Positions 18,774-27,813 of a stretch of 64,000 nt of DNA are shown here, piece by piece (position 1 is the stretch's first letter; the number at the start of each line of letters is the position of its first letter). The stretch is taken from contig CBDBEU010000003.1 in assembly GCA_965204565.1 (NCBI GenBank), positions 62,001 through 126,000 on the forward strand, given 5' to 3'. The position numbers and the translations under genes are program-made. The stretch is from CBDBEU01 sp965204565 (GTDB lineage Bacteria; Pseudomonadota; Alphaproteobacteria; Rhizobiales; TMED25). The notes below the pieces were generated by a model that had not been told where the DNA came from, did no database searches, and worked only from the letters and a program-made list of their open reading frames with translations.

Positions 18774-20153
18774 GTGGCCCGCGCACAAACACGTTATGTC
18801 TGCCAGGATTGCGGCTCGGTCAGCCCCAAATGGTCGGGCCGTTGCGAGGATTGCGGCGCCTGGAACTCAATCGTTGAGGAAGCAGCCACCCCCCCAGTAG
18901 GAGGAACCTCTGGCAGAAGCCGCGGCAGCGGGCGGGTCATCGAGCTTGCCGATCTGCGCACCCACGGGGCAGCAATTGAACGGCTGGCAACGGGGAATCG
19001 GGAATTCGATCGTGTGATCGGGGGCGGTCTGGTCGAAGGCTCGGCGCTGTTGCTTGGCGGTGATCCCGGAATCGGCAAATCGACATTGTTGCTTCAGGTG
19101 GCGGCCTCGATTGCATCAGCCGGACATCGCGTCGTTTATATTTCCGGTGAGGAAGCCACAGATCAGGTGCGCTTGCGGGCGAGCCGGCTTGAATTCACCG
19201 ACGCGCCTGTAGAACTGGGTGCAGCGACCTCAACCTCGGAAATCATTCAGACCCTGCAGCGCGGATCGGTACCACGCATGGTGGTGATCGATTCGATCCA
19301 GACCATGTGGGATGAGCGAATCGACTCAGCGCCCGGCACAGTCGCCCAGGTGCGCGCTTCCTCACAGTCGCTGATTCGTTTTGCCAAGGATCGCGGCAGC
19401 GCCGTTGTTCTGGTCGGGCACGTCACCAAAGACGGGCAGATCTCAGGCCCCCGCGTGGTCGAACACATGGTTGATGCGGTGCTCTATTTCGAGGGCGACA
19501 GGGGCCATCGCTTTCGCATTCTGCGCGGGGTGAAGAATCGGTTTGGACCCACTGATGAAATCGGTGTTTTCGACATGACCGGCAAGGGATTGGCCCAAGT
19601 CGAAAATCCCTCAGCTTTGTTTATCGCCACTCGCGACCAAGATGCGCCGGGCGCTGCGGTATTTGCAGGACTTGAAGGCTCACGTCCGCTCCTGGTCGAG
19701 ATTCAGGCTCTGGTTGCACCATCCACACTGGGCACGCCACGGCGGGCGGTGGTCGGTGCTGACGCCGCCCGCCTTTCCATGATTCTTGCCGTTCTTGAAG
19801 CCCGCTGCGGCGTTTCGCTCGCGGGCCGCGACGTCTATCTCAATGTCGCCGGTGGTTTGCGCATCCAGGAACCGGCGGCCGATCTGGCCATGGCGGCAGC
19901 GCTTCTGTCATCGCTCTACGGGACGCCGCTCGATGATGGCGCGGTCTATTTTGGTGAAATCAGCCTGTCAGGAGCGCTGCGCCCGGTCGCTCAATCGGCA
20001 GCGCGGGTCAAGGAAGCGGCCAAGCTCGGTTTCAACAAGGCGGTACTGGCGGCATCAGACGAGATTCCGGGTGAAGTCACGGGCGGGATCTTGCTCGAAC
20101 AGATCGAAAATCTTGCAAGTTTTGTCGGCCAGCTATCGCAAACGGACGAATAA
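18774..20153 (+). CDS. radA: DNA repair protein RadA
   Basis: RadA (Sms) is a RecA-like helicase promoting branch migration in recombination repair. The zinc finger (CQDCG...CEDCG) occupies residues 9-30 in YVCQDCGSVSPKWSGRC. The Walker A is LLGGDPGIGKSTLLLQVA, the RadA-specific motif is KNRFGPTDEIGVFDM, and the C-terminal Lon-protease-like domain has EISLSGALRPV. The start is GTG at 18774. The product has 459 residues. The gene is linked to mlaEF upstream and cvpA downstream. Confidence 0.96.
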   Translation: MARAQTRYVCQDCGSVSPKWSGRCEDCGAWNSIVEEAATPPVGGTSGRSRGSGRVIELADLRTHGAAIERLATGNREFDRVIGGGLVEGSALLLGGDPGIGKSTLLLQVAASIASAGHRVVYISGEEATDQVRLRASRLEFTDAPVELGAATSTSEIIQTLQRGSVPRMVVIDSIQTMWDERIDSAPGTVAQVRASSQSLIRFAKDRGSAVVLVGHVTKDGQISGPRVVEHMVDAVLYFEGDRGHRFRILRGVKNRFGPTDEIGVFDMTGKGLAQVENPSALFIATRDQDAPGAAVFAGLEGSRPLLVEIQALVAPSTLGTPRRAVVGADAARLSMILAVLEARCGVSLAGRDVYLNVAGGLRIQEPAADLAMAAALLSSLYGTPLDDGAVYFGEISLSGALRPVAQSAARVKEAAKLGFNKAVLAASDEIPGEVTGGILLEQIENLASFVGQLSQTDE

Positions 20154-20256
20154 GCGGCGAATTTTTGGAACGTTCACAGCCAATCGCAGCAAAAATCTCG
20201 ACGGCTGTGCGCAAACGAAGCTAAAAACGAGCAGTTGAGGTTGGAGAAAATTGGAT

Positions 20257-20298
20257 ATGGATGCGCTGTTCACAACGATGGATGCGCTGTTCACAGCG
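20257..20298 (+). repeat. 21-bp tandem duplication at the start of cvpA
   Basis: Bases 20257-20277 and 20278-20298 differ at one position (ACG versus GCG), giving the peptide MDALFTTMDALFTALDA. Each copy contains an in-frame ATG, so the duplication duplicates the translation start. Only one copy has the GGAG site at normal spacing. It adds seven residues in front of the first membrane helix and is compatible with a recent slippage event. Confidence 0.75.
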
Positions 20299-20979
20299 CT
20301 TGATGCCATCGTTTTCGTCATTGTGCTTCTTTCCGGCACCCTCGCGATGCTGCGTGGATTTACCAGGGAAGTACTCTCGATCCTGTCTTGGGTGGTGGCG
20401 CTGGGTGCTTCCGTGTTCGCCTACTTCAATGCCGACATTCGCGGCCAGGTACGTGGAATGGTTCAGCCCGACTGGCAGGCCGATGCTGTGCTTGTGGGCA
20501 CGACTTTCATCATCGTACTGATTATCATTTCATTCATTACGGTGCGATTGACAGATTTCATTCTGGACAGCCGAGTCGGCGCAATAGACCGGACATTGGG
20601 TCTTCTGTTCGGGGTCGCGCGTGGCATGATCCTAGTGGCGGTGGCATATCAGTTTTTCGCATGGCTGGTGCCAAGCGAGCAGCAGCCAAGCTGGGTACGC
20701 AACGCACAGGCTCGGCCCTATATGGAACAATCACGTGACGTGCTTTTGTCATTCCTGCCTGAAGATCCTTCCGATCTGATCGACCGGCTTTCCGGGGGCT
20801 TGCGCAATTTCGGCAATCCGGAAGCTGACGGGCGGGTGCCGGACAGCGGCACACCCGACGCCGGTGCGATCCAGCCCGATCCGACCGGCGGCATGGCGCC
20901 TGAGTTTGGACCGATCGGCGGTAGCAACCAGCGCGATGCTCTGTTAAAGCCCGGTATTGGCGCATTGAGCTTTGGCTGA
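20257..20979 (+). CDS. cvpA: CvpA family inner-membrane protein
   Basis: CvpA proteins are four-helix inner-membrane proteins, often encoded just upstream of purF and tied to envelope stress tolerance; E. coli CvpA is needed for colicin V production. Hydrophobic segments include FVIVLLSGTLAMLRGF, ILSWVVALGASVFAYF, LVGTTFIIVLIIISFITV and FGVARGMILVAVAYQFFAW. A polar, Pro/Gly-rich cytoplasmic tail follows. The ATG at 20257 sits 10 bases after GGAG; a TTG at 20251 is 4 bases after it. The 3' end overlaps an alternative TTG start of purF. Confidence 0.85.
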   Translation: MDALFTTMDALFTALDAIVFVIVLLSGTLAMLRGFTREVLSILSWVVALGASVFAYFNADIRGQVRGMVQPDWQADAVLVGTTFIIVLIIISFITVRLTDFILDSRVGAIDRTLGLLFGVARGMILVAVAYQFFAWLVPSEQQPSWVRNAQARPYMEQSRDVLLSFLPEDPSDLIDRLSGGLRNFGNPEADGRVPDSGTPDAGAIQPDPTGGMAPEFGPIGGSNQRDALLKPGIGALSFG

Positions 20980-21028
20980 GTCCGCGCTGGACACAGATGG
21001 CCCGCATGAGCATGCCGAGGGCGGAGCG

Positions 21029-22480
21029 ATGATCCTAGACATTGACGGCGAACGGCTACGCGAAGAGTGTGGTGTGTTCGGCGTTTTTGGACACCCCGAT
21101 GCCGCGGCACTGACCGCGCTCGGGTTGCACGCACTTCAGCACCGCGGACAGGAAGCCGCTGGTATTGTCACCTTCGACGGGGAGCACTTTCAATCCGAGC
21201 GACGGCTCGGGCGGGTGGGAGATCATTTCACCAACAAGCCGGTGATGCAGCGCCTCGGCGGCACCAGCGCCATCGGTCATGTGCGTTACTCGACCCGTGG
21301 CGGCACCGTGTTGCGCAATGTTCAGCCACTGTTTGCCGATCTTGTCAGCGGCGGGTTTGCCGTCTGTCACAATGGCAATCTGACGAATGCGTTGGTGCTG
21401 CGTGATGAGTTGGTCGGGAAAGGCGCGATTTTTCAGTCCACGTCGGATACCGAAGTCATTCTGCACCTAGTGGCGCGCAGTAAGTACGGCCTGTTCATCG
21501 AGCGTTTCGTTGATGCGATCAGGCAGCTTGAGGGCGCCTATTCCCTTGTCGGCCTTACCAACAAGAAGCTGATTGGCGCACGCGACCCGCTTGGAATTCG
21601 CCCCTTGGTTCTGGGCGATCTCAACGGAGCTCCGATCCTTGCCTCAGAAACCTGCGCGCTCGACATTATTGGCGCGGCCCATGTTCGCGACATCGAAAAT
21701 GGCGAGGTGGTGATCGCGAGCAGCGAGGGTATCGATTCGCACCGCCCGTTCCCCGCCCAACCGCCGCGGCCGTGCATATTCGAGTTCATCTATTTCGCCC
21801 GCCCCGACAGCATCGTCGGCGGCAAGAGCGTTTATGAGGTGCGCAAGGCGCTAGGCCGCGAGCTGGCGCGCGAAAATCTGCCTGAGGCTGACACTGTGGT
21901 TCCGGTTCCTGATTCCGGCGTGCCGGCAGCACTGGGGTTTGCAGAGGCTTCGTCGCTTCCCTTCGAGCTTGGTTTGATCCGCAATCACTATGTCGGGCGC
22001 ACCTTTATCGAGCCAACTCAACAGATTCGTGCGCTCGGTGTGCGGCTGAAGCATTCGGCAACCAGAGAGGTGGTCGAGGGAAAACGCATCGTGTTGATCG
22101 ATGACAGCCTGGTGCGCGGCACGACATCAGTCAAAATCGTCAAGATGCTCTATGATGCCGGCGCGGCAGAAGTGCATATGCGCATCGCTAGCCCGCCAAT
22201 CACGCATCCCGACTATTACGGCATCGATACTCCCGAGCGTGATCAACTGCTGGCTGCGAGCCATGACCTTGAGGGCATGCGTGCCTATATCGGCGCCGAC
22301 TCACTAGCGTTTTTGTCGGTTGATGAGCTCTACAAAGCCGTTGGCGGTGTTTCGCGCGACGAGGCCTGCCCGCAATTTACAGATCACTGTTTCACCGGTG
22401 ATTATCCAACGCTGCTCTCAGATCTGACCGAGTTGCCGGCACGGCCTCAGCAGCTCTCACTTCTGGCGGAAACCGCCTAG
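21029..22480 (+). CDS. purF: Amidophosphoribosyltransferase
   Basis: PurF makes 5-phosphoribosylamine from PRPP and glutamine, the first step of purine synthesis. The N-terminal nucleophile Cys is in REECGVFGVFGHPD, preceded by a short propeptide that is normally cleaved. The glutaminase domain has GLHALQHRGQEAAG, and the PRPP loop is VLIDDSLVRGTTSVKIV. The start at 21029 is backed by GAGGG plus GGAG; a TTG at 20972 overlapping cvpA is the alternative, adding 19 residues. It is followed by an SDR gene 25 bases downstream. Confidence 0.95.
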   Translation: MILDIDGERLREECGVFGVFGHPDAAALTALGLHALQHRGQEAAGIVTFDGEHFQSERRLGRVGDHFTNKPVMQRLGGTSAIGHVRYSTRGGTVLRNVQPLFADLVSGGFAVCHNGNLTNALVLRDELVGKGAIFQSTSDTEVILHLVARSKYGLFIERFVDAIRQLEGAYSLVGLTNKKLIGARDPLGIRPLVLGDLNGAPILASETCALDIIGAAHVRDIENGEVVIASSEGIDSHRPFPAQPPRPCIFEFIYFARPDSIVGGKSVYEVRKALGRELARENLPEADTVVPVPDSGVPAALGFAEASSLPFELGLIRNHYVGRTFIEPTQQIRALGVRLKHSATREVVEGKRIVLIDDSLVRGTTSVKIVKMLYDAGAAEVHMRIASPPITHPDYYGIDTPERDQLLAASHDLEGMRAYIGADSLAFLSVDELYKAVGGVSRDEACPQFTDHCFTGDYPTLLSDLTELPARPQQLSLLAETA

Positions 22481-22505
22481 CCCCCGAGCAGCGGTCACTA
22501 AGATT

Positions 22506-23231
22506 ATGGCACCCAGATTCGATGGTAAAGTTGCCTTGGTGACTGGAGCTTCGCGCGGTATTGGCCGTGCAATCGCTGTGGCGCTGGCGGCTGAGGGCGC
22601 CCATATCGTCGCTGTGGCGCGCAATCAGGGAGCGCTCGAAGAGCTGGATGATGAACTGCGGGAGTTGAGCTCACCTGCGACACTGGTACCACTCGATCTC
22701 ACTGATCTTGAAGGCATTGACCGTCTGGGCGGCGCACTGCATGAGCGGTTCGGGCTGCTCGATATCCTGATTGGCAACGCTGCGATACTGGGCACGCTGA
22801 CGCCGGTTGGCCACATTGATCCTGATGAATGGCAGCAGGTGATGGCCATCAATGTCACAGCCAATCTGCGGCTCATTCGCGCATTCAACAGTCTGCTGAA
22901 GGCAGCGCCTGCAGGGCGTGCGGTATTCGCCACATCCGCATCATCTTGGCTGCACAACCCTTTTTGGGGGTCTTATGCGGCCTCAAAAGCAGCTCTCGAA
23001 TGCCTTGTGAAGACCTATGCGGCTGAAATCAAAAATACAGAGGTGCGGGCCAATTTGGTGGCACCCGGTGCTGTCGCCACCCAGATGCGGGCGAAGGCAA
23101 TGCCTGGCGAAGATCCCAATACCCTCGCAAAACCCGCCGCGGTCGCACCCTTGTTTCTCGAACTTGCCGATGTCGCGTGCGAGCGTAATGGCGAGATTGT
23201 GGACTTAAATGTCTGGAAAACCCAAGTCTGA
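22506..23231 (+). CDS. SDR family NAD(P)-dependent oxidoreductase
   Basis: This is a 241-residue classical short-chain dehydrogenase of unknown substrate. The cofactor motif is VTGASRGIGRAIAVALA, followed by LIGNAAILGTLTPVG in place of the usual NNAG, catalytic Ser in ATSASSWLHNP, and YAASKAALECL. It ends at NVWKTQV without the common GG-rich C-terminus. It sits right after purF, as is usual in Rhizobiales, and may be cotranscribed. The IS region starts immediately after it. Confidence 0.85.
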   Translation: MAPRFDGKVALVTGASRGIGRAIAVALAAEGAHIVAVARNQGALEELDDELRELSSPATLVPLDLTDLEGIDRLGGALHERFGLLDILIGNAAILGTLTPVGHIDPDEWQQVMAINVTANLRLIRAFNSLLKAAPAGRAVFATSASSWLHNPFWGSYAASKAALECLVKTYAAEIKNTEVRANLVAPGAVATQMRAKAMPGEDPNTLAKPAAVAPLFLELADVACERNGEIVDLNVWKTQV

Positions 23232-23248
23232 ATCATTTCCAGACTAGG

Positions 23249-24100
23249 TTGTCGTGGACCAAGCTTGACATGAGATTCACATTTGGATTCAAGGCGGCCT
23301 TGGGCGAGCGGGTTGGTGTAACGGATGAGGAATGGGTGCTGATCGGGCCGCTGTTGGCGCCACATGAGATTCGCATTGGAGCGCGGTCGCGGGTGCTGTC
23401 CTGCACAGGACAACCGCCTGTATTTCGAAGGCATGATGTGGATCACGCGAACCGAAGCGCAGTGGCGGCCTCTGCAGGATGACTATGGCAAGTGGAACAG
23501 CATTTTCCGATGCTACCGAAGATGGGTCACGACCGGCGTGTTCGATGCGATGCTCGAGACGCTGGCCGAACTAGCGGGACGCGATGCCACCGCCGACATG
23601 ATCGATGGCACGGTGGTCCGGGCACATCATTGTGCCGTCGGCATAAAAAGGGGGCTCAGCAAACAGAGGGGCCTGGCCGGTCGCGCGGCGGCTTTACGAC
23701 CGGGCTCCATGCGAGGTGCGATGCCAGAGGCCCCCCGCCCGACTTCGTGCTGACACCCGGCAAGCGCACGATGTGCAGGGCTTTGCACCGCTGTTCCGCA
23801 TGATGACCGACCGCATCGAGGCGTTCCTCGCAGATCGCGGCTATGATGCCGATGCTATCCGCCAGGAAATCGCCGCCGCAGGCGTCGAAGCGGTGATCTC
23901 TGCAAAGAGCAATCGTCTTGCCCCCATCACGCACGACCGGGCCAAATACAAATGGCGCAATCTCGTCGAGCGGTTGTTCAACAAACTCAAGAACTGGCGC
24001 AGGGTCGCCACCCGCTACGACAAAACCAAAGAGTCCTGCCCTGGCTTCTTCGCCATCGCATCGATCAAACTCTGGATACCATTTGTCCACGACAAACCAG
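23249..24100 (+). pseudogene. IS5-family (IS427-like) transposase, several frameshifts
   Basis: The conserved transposase text is spread over all three plus-strand frames: VTDEEWVLIGPLLAP (from 23318), then RGRGCCPAQDNRLYFEGMMW to DMIDGTVVRAHHCA, then GRSRGGFTTGLHARCDARG, then AHDVQGFAPLFRMM to VERLFNKLKNWRRVATRYD, ending FVHD near 24096. IS427-group elements use one programmed frameshift, but at least two more shifts are needed here, so the copy is dead. It is directly abutted by the 3' end of the IS481 remnant on the opposite strand, suggesting one element landed next to or into the other. Confidence 0.8.
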
Positions 24101-24102
24101 TT

Positions 24103-25042
24103 GTTCAGTCCCGTCATCTTGTAGATCGGATTGCCATTGAATGTATCTGGCTCTGAAGTCCGGATTTTGCAGATGTATTCGTAATGCGTCAGGACGTTGA
24201 GGGTCTTTAGCCTTCGGGCGAAATTGCAGGCTGCCATGAAGTCTGCCGGATGTGTGCGCAGCTGATCATGATTGTCGTCGTGATAGCGTTTGACGGTGGC
24301 GTCTTTGATCGTCCGGTTCATGCGCTCGACCTGGCCGTTGGTCCATGGATGGTTGGGCCTGGTCAGCCGGTGTTCAATCCCGTTGGCGTGGCAGATCATG
24401 TCAAAGCGCATGGGCCGGGAATAGATCGTGTTTCGGTTCCGTGGCTGCGCGGCGAACCGGATGCCATTATCGGTCAGGATCGTGTGGATGTGATACGGGA
24501 CGGCTTCGAGCAGATGTTCAAGGAACTCCCGGGCTGTCTTGCGGTTGGCCTTGTCTACGAGCTGAGTGACGCAAATTTGCCGGTCCGATCAATGGCTGCG
24601 AACAGCTACAGCCTGCCCTCGGCGGTCTGGACCTCGGCGATGTACATGTGGAAGCCCCCGATTGGATAGCTCTTGAAACGCTGCCGCTTTGGTGTGTCCC
24701 CTTCGACGTCAGGCAAGCACGATAGGCCATGCCGTTGCAGGCACCGATGCAGGGCCGACCGTGTCAGGCGCGGGATTGACGGCTGAAGGGCATGGAGGCA
24801 GTCATCCAGCGGAAGCAGGCTGTGTCGCCGGAAGGCAACGATCATCGCCTCCTCGGCTTCACTGAGAACGGTTGAGCGCGGTTCCTTCGGGCCTGTCTTG
24901 CGATCCTCAACCGTCTGCCGTTTCCGCCACCTGGCAATCGTCTTGGGGTTGACACCCGGTTCCCGGCTCAGTTCCGCGATCGCTGTATTGCTGCTCCGAC
25001 AGCGTGCGTGGTCGTGGCGCTCACGTGACGAACCTGTCCCAT
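24103..25042 (-). pseudogene. IS481-family transposase, decayed
   Basis: Reading leftwards from the ATG at 25042 (MGQVRHVSATTTHAV), the N-terminal HTH region continues in another frame (REPGVNPKTIARWRKRQTVE, then LLPLDDCLHALQPSIPRLTR) to a stop at LQTAEGRL where a Tyr codon became TAG. The DDE catalytic core appears afterwards in two frames: AAIDRTGKFA, HTILTDNGIRFA and GIEHRLTRPNHPWTNGQVER. The C-terminus (SEPDTFNGNPIYKMTGLN) stops at 24103 where IS427 sequence begins. At least two frameshifts and one nonsense codon make it inactive. Confidence 0.78.
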
Positions 25043-25070
25043 AATGCTTTCTTCCATTCCAACGAAAGCA

Positions 25071-25253
25071 TCACACCATCAAACCGCGGGAGCAAATACC
25101 TAGGCAGACGCAAGCCAAGAGCGCACTGTTTTCATCTTCGACGATGCGGTCATCGACACGATCATCAACGAGATCTGCACGCCGCACATCGGTCGGCAGA
25201 AGCGGCGCGATCCGAGCCCGCTGAGAATCGGAAAACCAAAGGAAATCATACAT
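25071..25253 (-). pseudogene. N-terminal fragment of an IS5-family transposase
   Basis: The 60-codon frame begins MYDFLWFSDSQRARIAPLLP, the typical opening of one IS5-subgroup transposase, followed by VDDRVDDRIVEDENSA where the family has an RVDDRRVISGIV-like segment. Nothing resembling the catalytic domain follows, so only an end fragment of an element remains. It separates the IS481 remnant from the 3' part of mucR. The call rests on a short match and is tentative. Confidence 0.5.
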
Positions 25254-25288
25254 CTCGTTACCTCCTCATTGGAGGCAATGAACCATCC

Positions 25289-25587
25289 TCAGATCAAATC
25301 GGGAAGACGGTTATTGGGGCCGGACCCTAGCACCGATCGGCTCTGCCGCCCCTTTTGTCCCAGCCCCATCTTCTTGGCGAGGTCAGACTGCGCACGCGCG
25401 TAGTTTGGCACCACCATCGGATAGTCGTGGGCCAGGTTCCACTTTTCCCGATACTGCTCCGGAGAGAGGTCATAGTGTGCGCGCAAGTGACGCTTGAGGG
25501 ATTTGAATTTTCCCCCATCCTCAAGGCAGATGATGTAGTCAGGCGTGATCGATTTTCGCACAGGCATAGCAGGACGCGCAGGTTCAA
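25289..25587 (-). pseudogene. mucR: mucR 3' half (Ros/MucR zinc-finger regulator), separated by IS3 insertion
   Basis: This encodes the DNA-binding portion of a Ros/MucR-type regulator, which controls exopolysaccharide, motility and cell-cycle or virulence genes in Rhizobiales. The core is VRKSITPDYIICLEDGGKF, SLKRHLRAHYDLSPEQYREK and HDYPMVVPNYARAQSDLA. The prokaryotic zinc finger has Cys, Asp, His, His ligands (CLED and HLRAH), a known natural variant of the Cys2His2 set. The N-terminal half lies at 26937-27103 beyond an IS3-family element. Removing the element plus one copy of the CAA duplication joins the codons exactly as EEPVEPARPAMPV. Confidence 0.85.
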
Positions 25588-25628
25588 TGAACCGCCCCGG
25601 ATTTAGCGGAGACTTTTTTGTTCCAAAT

Positions 25629-26558
25629 CTATGCGACTTTATCAAGGGCGTTCATGTTTGCATGGAAGGCGTCCTCCATTTCCTGCGGCGGTCGGTGGCC
25701 GATGGCGCCGTGTAGCCGCTCTGTGTTGTACCAACTGACCCATTGCAGGGTTTCCCAATCGACCCGGGCCACGGATTTCCACGGCCCGAAGAACTCGATG
25801 ACATCGGTCTTGAACAGGCCGATGACGCTTTCCGCCAGGGCGTTGTCATAGCTGTCGCCAATGCTGCCGACCGAGATGTCAATCCCGGCCTCCCCCAGAC
25901 GTTCGGTATAGCGGATTGACAGATACCGGCTGCCGCGGTCCGAGTGATGGATCAACCCGCTGCCTTCAGCCGGACACTGCTGGCAGATCGCCTGGCTCAA
26001 GGCATCCAGTTCAAGGCATCCGGCACGAAGCCCGTCGTCATGGACGTCGAGACGCGCCAGCCCACGATCTTGCGGGCGAAGACATCAATGACAAAGGCCA
26101 CATAGACCATCCCCATCCAGGTCGACACGCAGGTGAAGTCCGACACCCGGATCTGGTTGGCAGATCCGGGTGGGCGCGGTGGCGGTGAAGTCGCGATTGA
26201 CCTTGTCATCCGGGCAGGACTGCGCCGGATCAGGGATCGTGGTTCTCTTCCTGCCGCGCGTAACCCCTTGTAATCCATGCTCTCTCATGAGCCGCTCTAC
26301 AGTGCACCGTGCGATATCCCTGTCTTCCCGGCGCAACGGGTGCCAGACTTTGCGGGCTGCGTATCTGCCTTTGCTCTCGTCATGGACACGCTTGATCTCC
26401 TTCAGGTCTGTCGCATCCTGCCGGGCTCGGTCTGACGCCAAATCAGGATCCCGGGCGATGGCCGCATGCCTGTAGCAGCTCGATGGGGCGATCGGCAGCA
26501 CACGGCAGGTCGGCTCGACCCCAAAGTCCCCTTGATGCTCTTCAATGAAGGCAATCAT
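25629..26558 (-). pseudogene. IS3-family transposase OrfB, frameshifted
   Basis: OrfB is the DDE catalytic subunit. Its parts lie in three frames: EEHQGDFGVEPTCRVLPIAP to NRDFTATAPT from the ATG at 26558, then RVSDFTCVSTWMGMVYVAFV (first Asp), then GLIHHSDRGSRYLSIRY (second Asp) and DSYDNALAESVIGLFK (Glu), ending ANMNALDKVA. One shift is near 26165. The second coincides with a short tandem duplication of GGATGCCTTGA around 26000-26025. The product cannot be made intact. Confidence 0.85.
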
Positions 26559-26895
26559 TTGCGGAACGGGCGGTCGAGCTCCGCCTGTGCAAAATACGCG
26601 GACGCCTTCTTCAGGATCTCGTTGGCCTGGCGTAGCTCTTTATTCTCGCGCTCCAACGCCTTGAGCCGGGCGCGCTGGTCACTGGTCAAACCGTCGCGCT
26701 CACCGGCGTCTCCGGCCGCTTGAACGCACCAGGCGCATAGCGTGTCGGGTGAGCAGCCAAGCTTCGACGCAATCGCCTTGTGGGCTGCGTTGTCACGGGC
26801 ATACTCAGGCCGCTGTTCGCGAAAAGGACGGACCCCGCGTTCCCGGAACCCGGCCGTGTACTTCGGGGGGATTTCTTCTTGTCCACAGGGCTCAT
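26555..26895 (-). pseudogene. IS3-family OrfA (HTH protein), frameshifted
   Basis: OrfA supplies the DNA-binding helix-turn-helix and leucine-zipper part of the IS3 transposase. It starts at the ATG at 26895 (MSPVDKKK), loses frame in a run of six C near 26875 where one T appears missing, and continues in another frame through ERENKELRQANEILKKASAY to PFRK and a stop overlapping orfB. The span of 341 bases is not a multiple of three. Confidence 0.8.
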
Positions 26896-26936
26896 CCTTT
26901 GAGAGTTTTACTCTCCGGTAAACCCGGGGCGGTTCA

Positions 26937-27103
26937 CAACTGGCTCCTCAACAGGCTCATTGGCCACTTTACCCTAATGCCGTGTGTACTTCACGGATTA
27001 GGAGCGGCAATTCGCTTGCAGACACTGTGTTCTTGCTCACATAAGCCGAGACAATGTCGGCGGCCAAATCAATCAGGCCCTCAGTTTCGTTCGCATCGCT
27101 CAT
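26937..27103 (-). pseudogene. mucR: mucR 5' half with an additional one-base frameshift
   Basis: Translation from the ATG at 27103 gives MSDANETEGLIDLAADIVSA then YVSKNTVSASELPLLIREVH and TALG followed by TAA. This is the conserved MucR N-terminal oligomerisation region. The stop arises from one surplus G in GGG (complement of 26972-26974). Skipping it continues as KVANEPVEEPV up to the IS3 junction. The gene therefore has two independent lesions. Its start lies a few bases from a truncated formyltransferase on the other strand, so its promoter is also lost. Confidence 0.82.
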
Positions 27104-27106
27104 TAA

Positions 27107-27799
27107 ATCGATATATGCCTGATGGCCTATGTGTTGCTGTTCGTGCCAGAGGCGATTTTAAACGCGCCCCGGCTGGGCACCTTCCAGTATCATCCATCGC
27201 TCTGTCCCCATCACCGGGGCCCTAGCTCGATCAACTGGCCGATCGCGATGGGCCGTACACAGACCGGGCTCACCATCTTCTGGCCTGATGACGGGCTTGA
27301 TGAGGGACCGATCCTGATGCAGAAGACATGCGCTATCGGGCCGGACGAGACACTGGGCGATGTATATTTCAACAAGCTGTTCCCGATGGGAGTCGATGCG
27401 ATGATGGAAAGCCTCGACCTGGTCAAGGCGGGCATCATCCTTAAGCACGACCAGCGCCTGGATAACGGCTCCTATGAGAGCTGGTTTGGCAAGGATCAGG
27501 CTGCAATCGACTGGGCACAGCCTGCGGGCGACGTCTACAATATCATCCGCGCCGCCAATCCGACGCCTGGGGCGTGGACCGTGTTGGGCGAGAACGAGGT
27601 GCAGGTTTATGACAGCGCCCGCGCCGATGGAGTCGGTGGCCCCGGCGAGGTGGTGGCAATTACACCGGATGGTGTGACGGTTCAGGCCAATGTTGGGCGC
27701 ATACTCGTCAAGCGCGTACGGCCCAAAGGTGGGGACAAACAGGCAGCCAGTGAATGGGCTGAAACAGTGGGGCTCAAGCCCGGCACAAAGCTTGGGTAA
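27107..27799 (+). pseudogene. Methionyl-tRNA formyltransferase-like protein, N-terminus missing
   Basis: The frame contains the second half of a formyltransferase domain (MAYVLLFVPEAILNAPRLG, YHPSLCPHHRGPSSINWPIA, TIFWPDDGLDEGPIL) and the Fmt-type C-terminal domain (IRAANPTPGAWTVL, VTVQANVGRILVKRVRPKG). About the first 100 residues, including most of the formyl-tetrahydrofolate domain, are absent: the frame is closed by TAA at 27104, next to mucR. Such Fmt paralogues commonly adjoin fhs and one-carbon genes in alphaproteobacteria. The ATG at 27122 could initiate a 225-residue product, but it would lack the binding core. Confidence 0.8.
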
Positions 27800-27813
27800 T
27801 TTTGGGGACATAG

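Larger units (their letters stand above)
25588..26936. mobile_element. IS3-family insertion sequence, 1349 bp, complete ends
   Basis: The ends are imperfect terminal inverted repeats: the left end begins TGAACCGCCCCGGATTTAGC and the right end, read inward on the other strand, TGAACCGCCCCGGGTTTACC. The element is flanked on both sides by CAA (25585-25587 and 26937-26939), a 3-bp target duplication normal for IS3. Inside are orfA and orfB on the minus strand with the usual ATGA overlap. Both genes carry frameshifts. The target is the coding sequence of mucR. Confidence 0.9.

Noticed and set aside
27122..27799. A functional short formyltransferase from ATG 27122
   Set aside because: It would lack the N-terminal formyl-THF binding fold, and homology continues upstream of that ATG until a stop.
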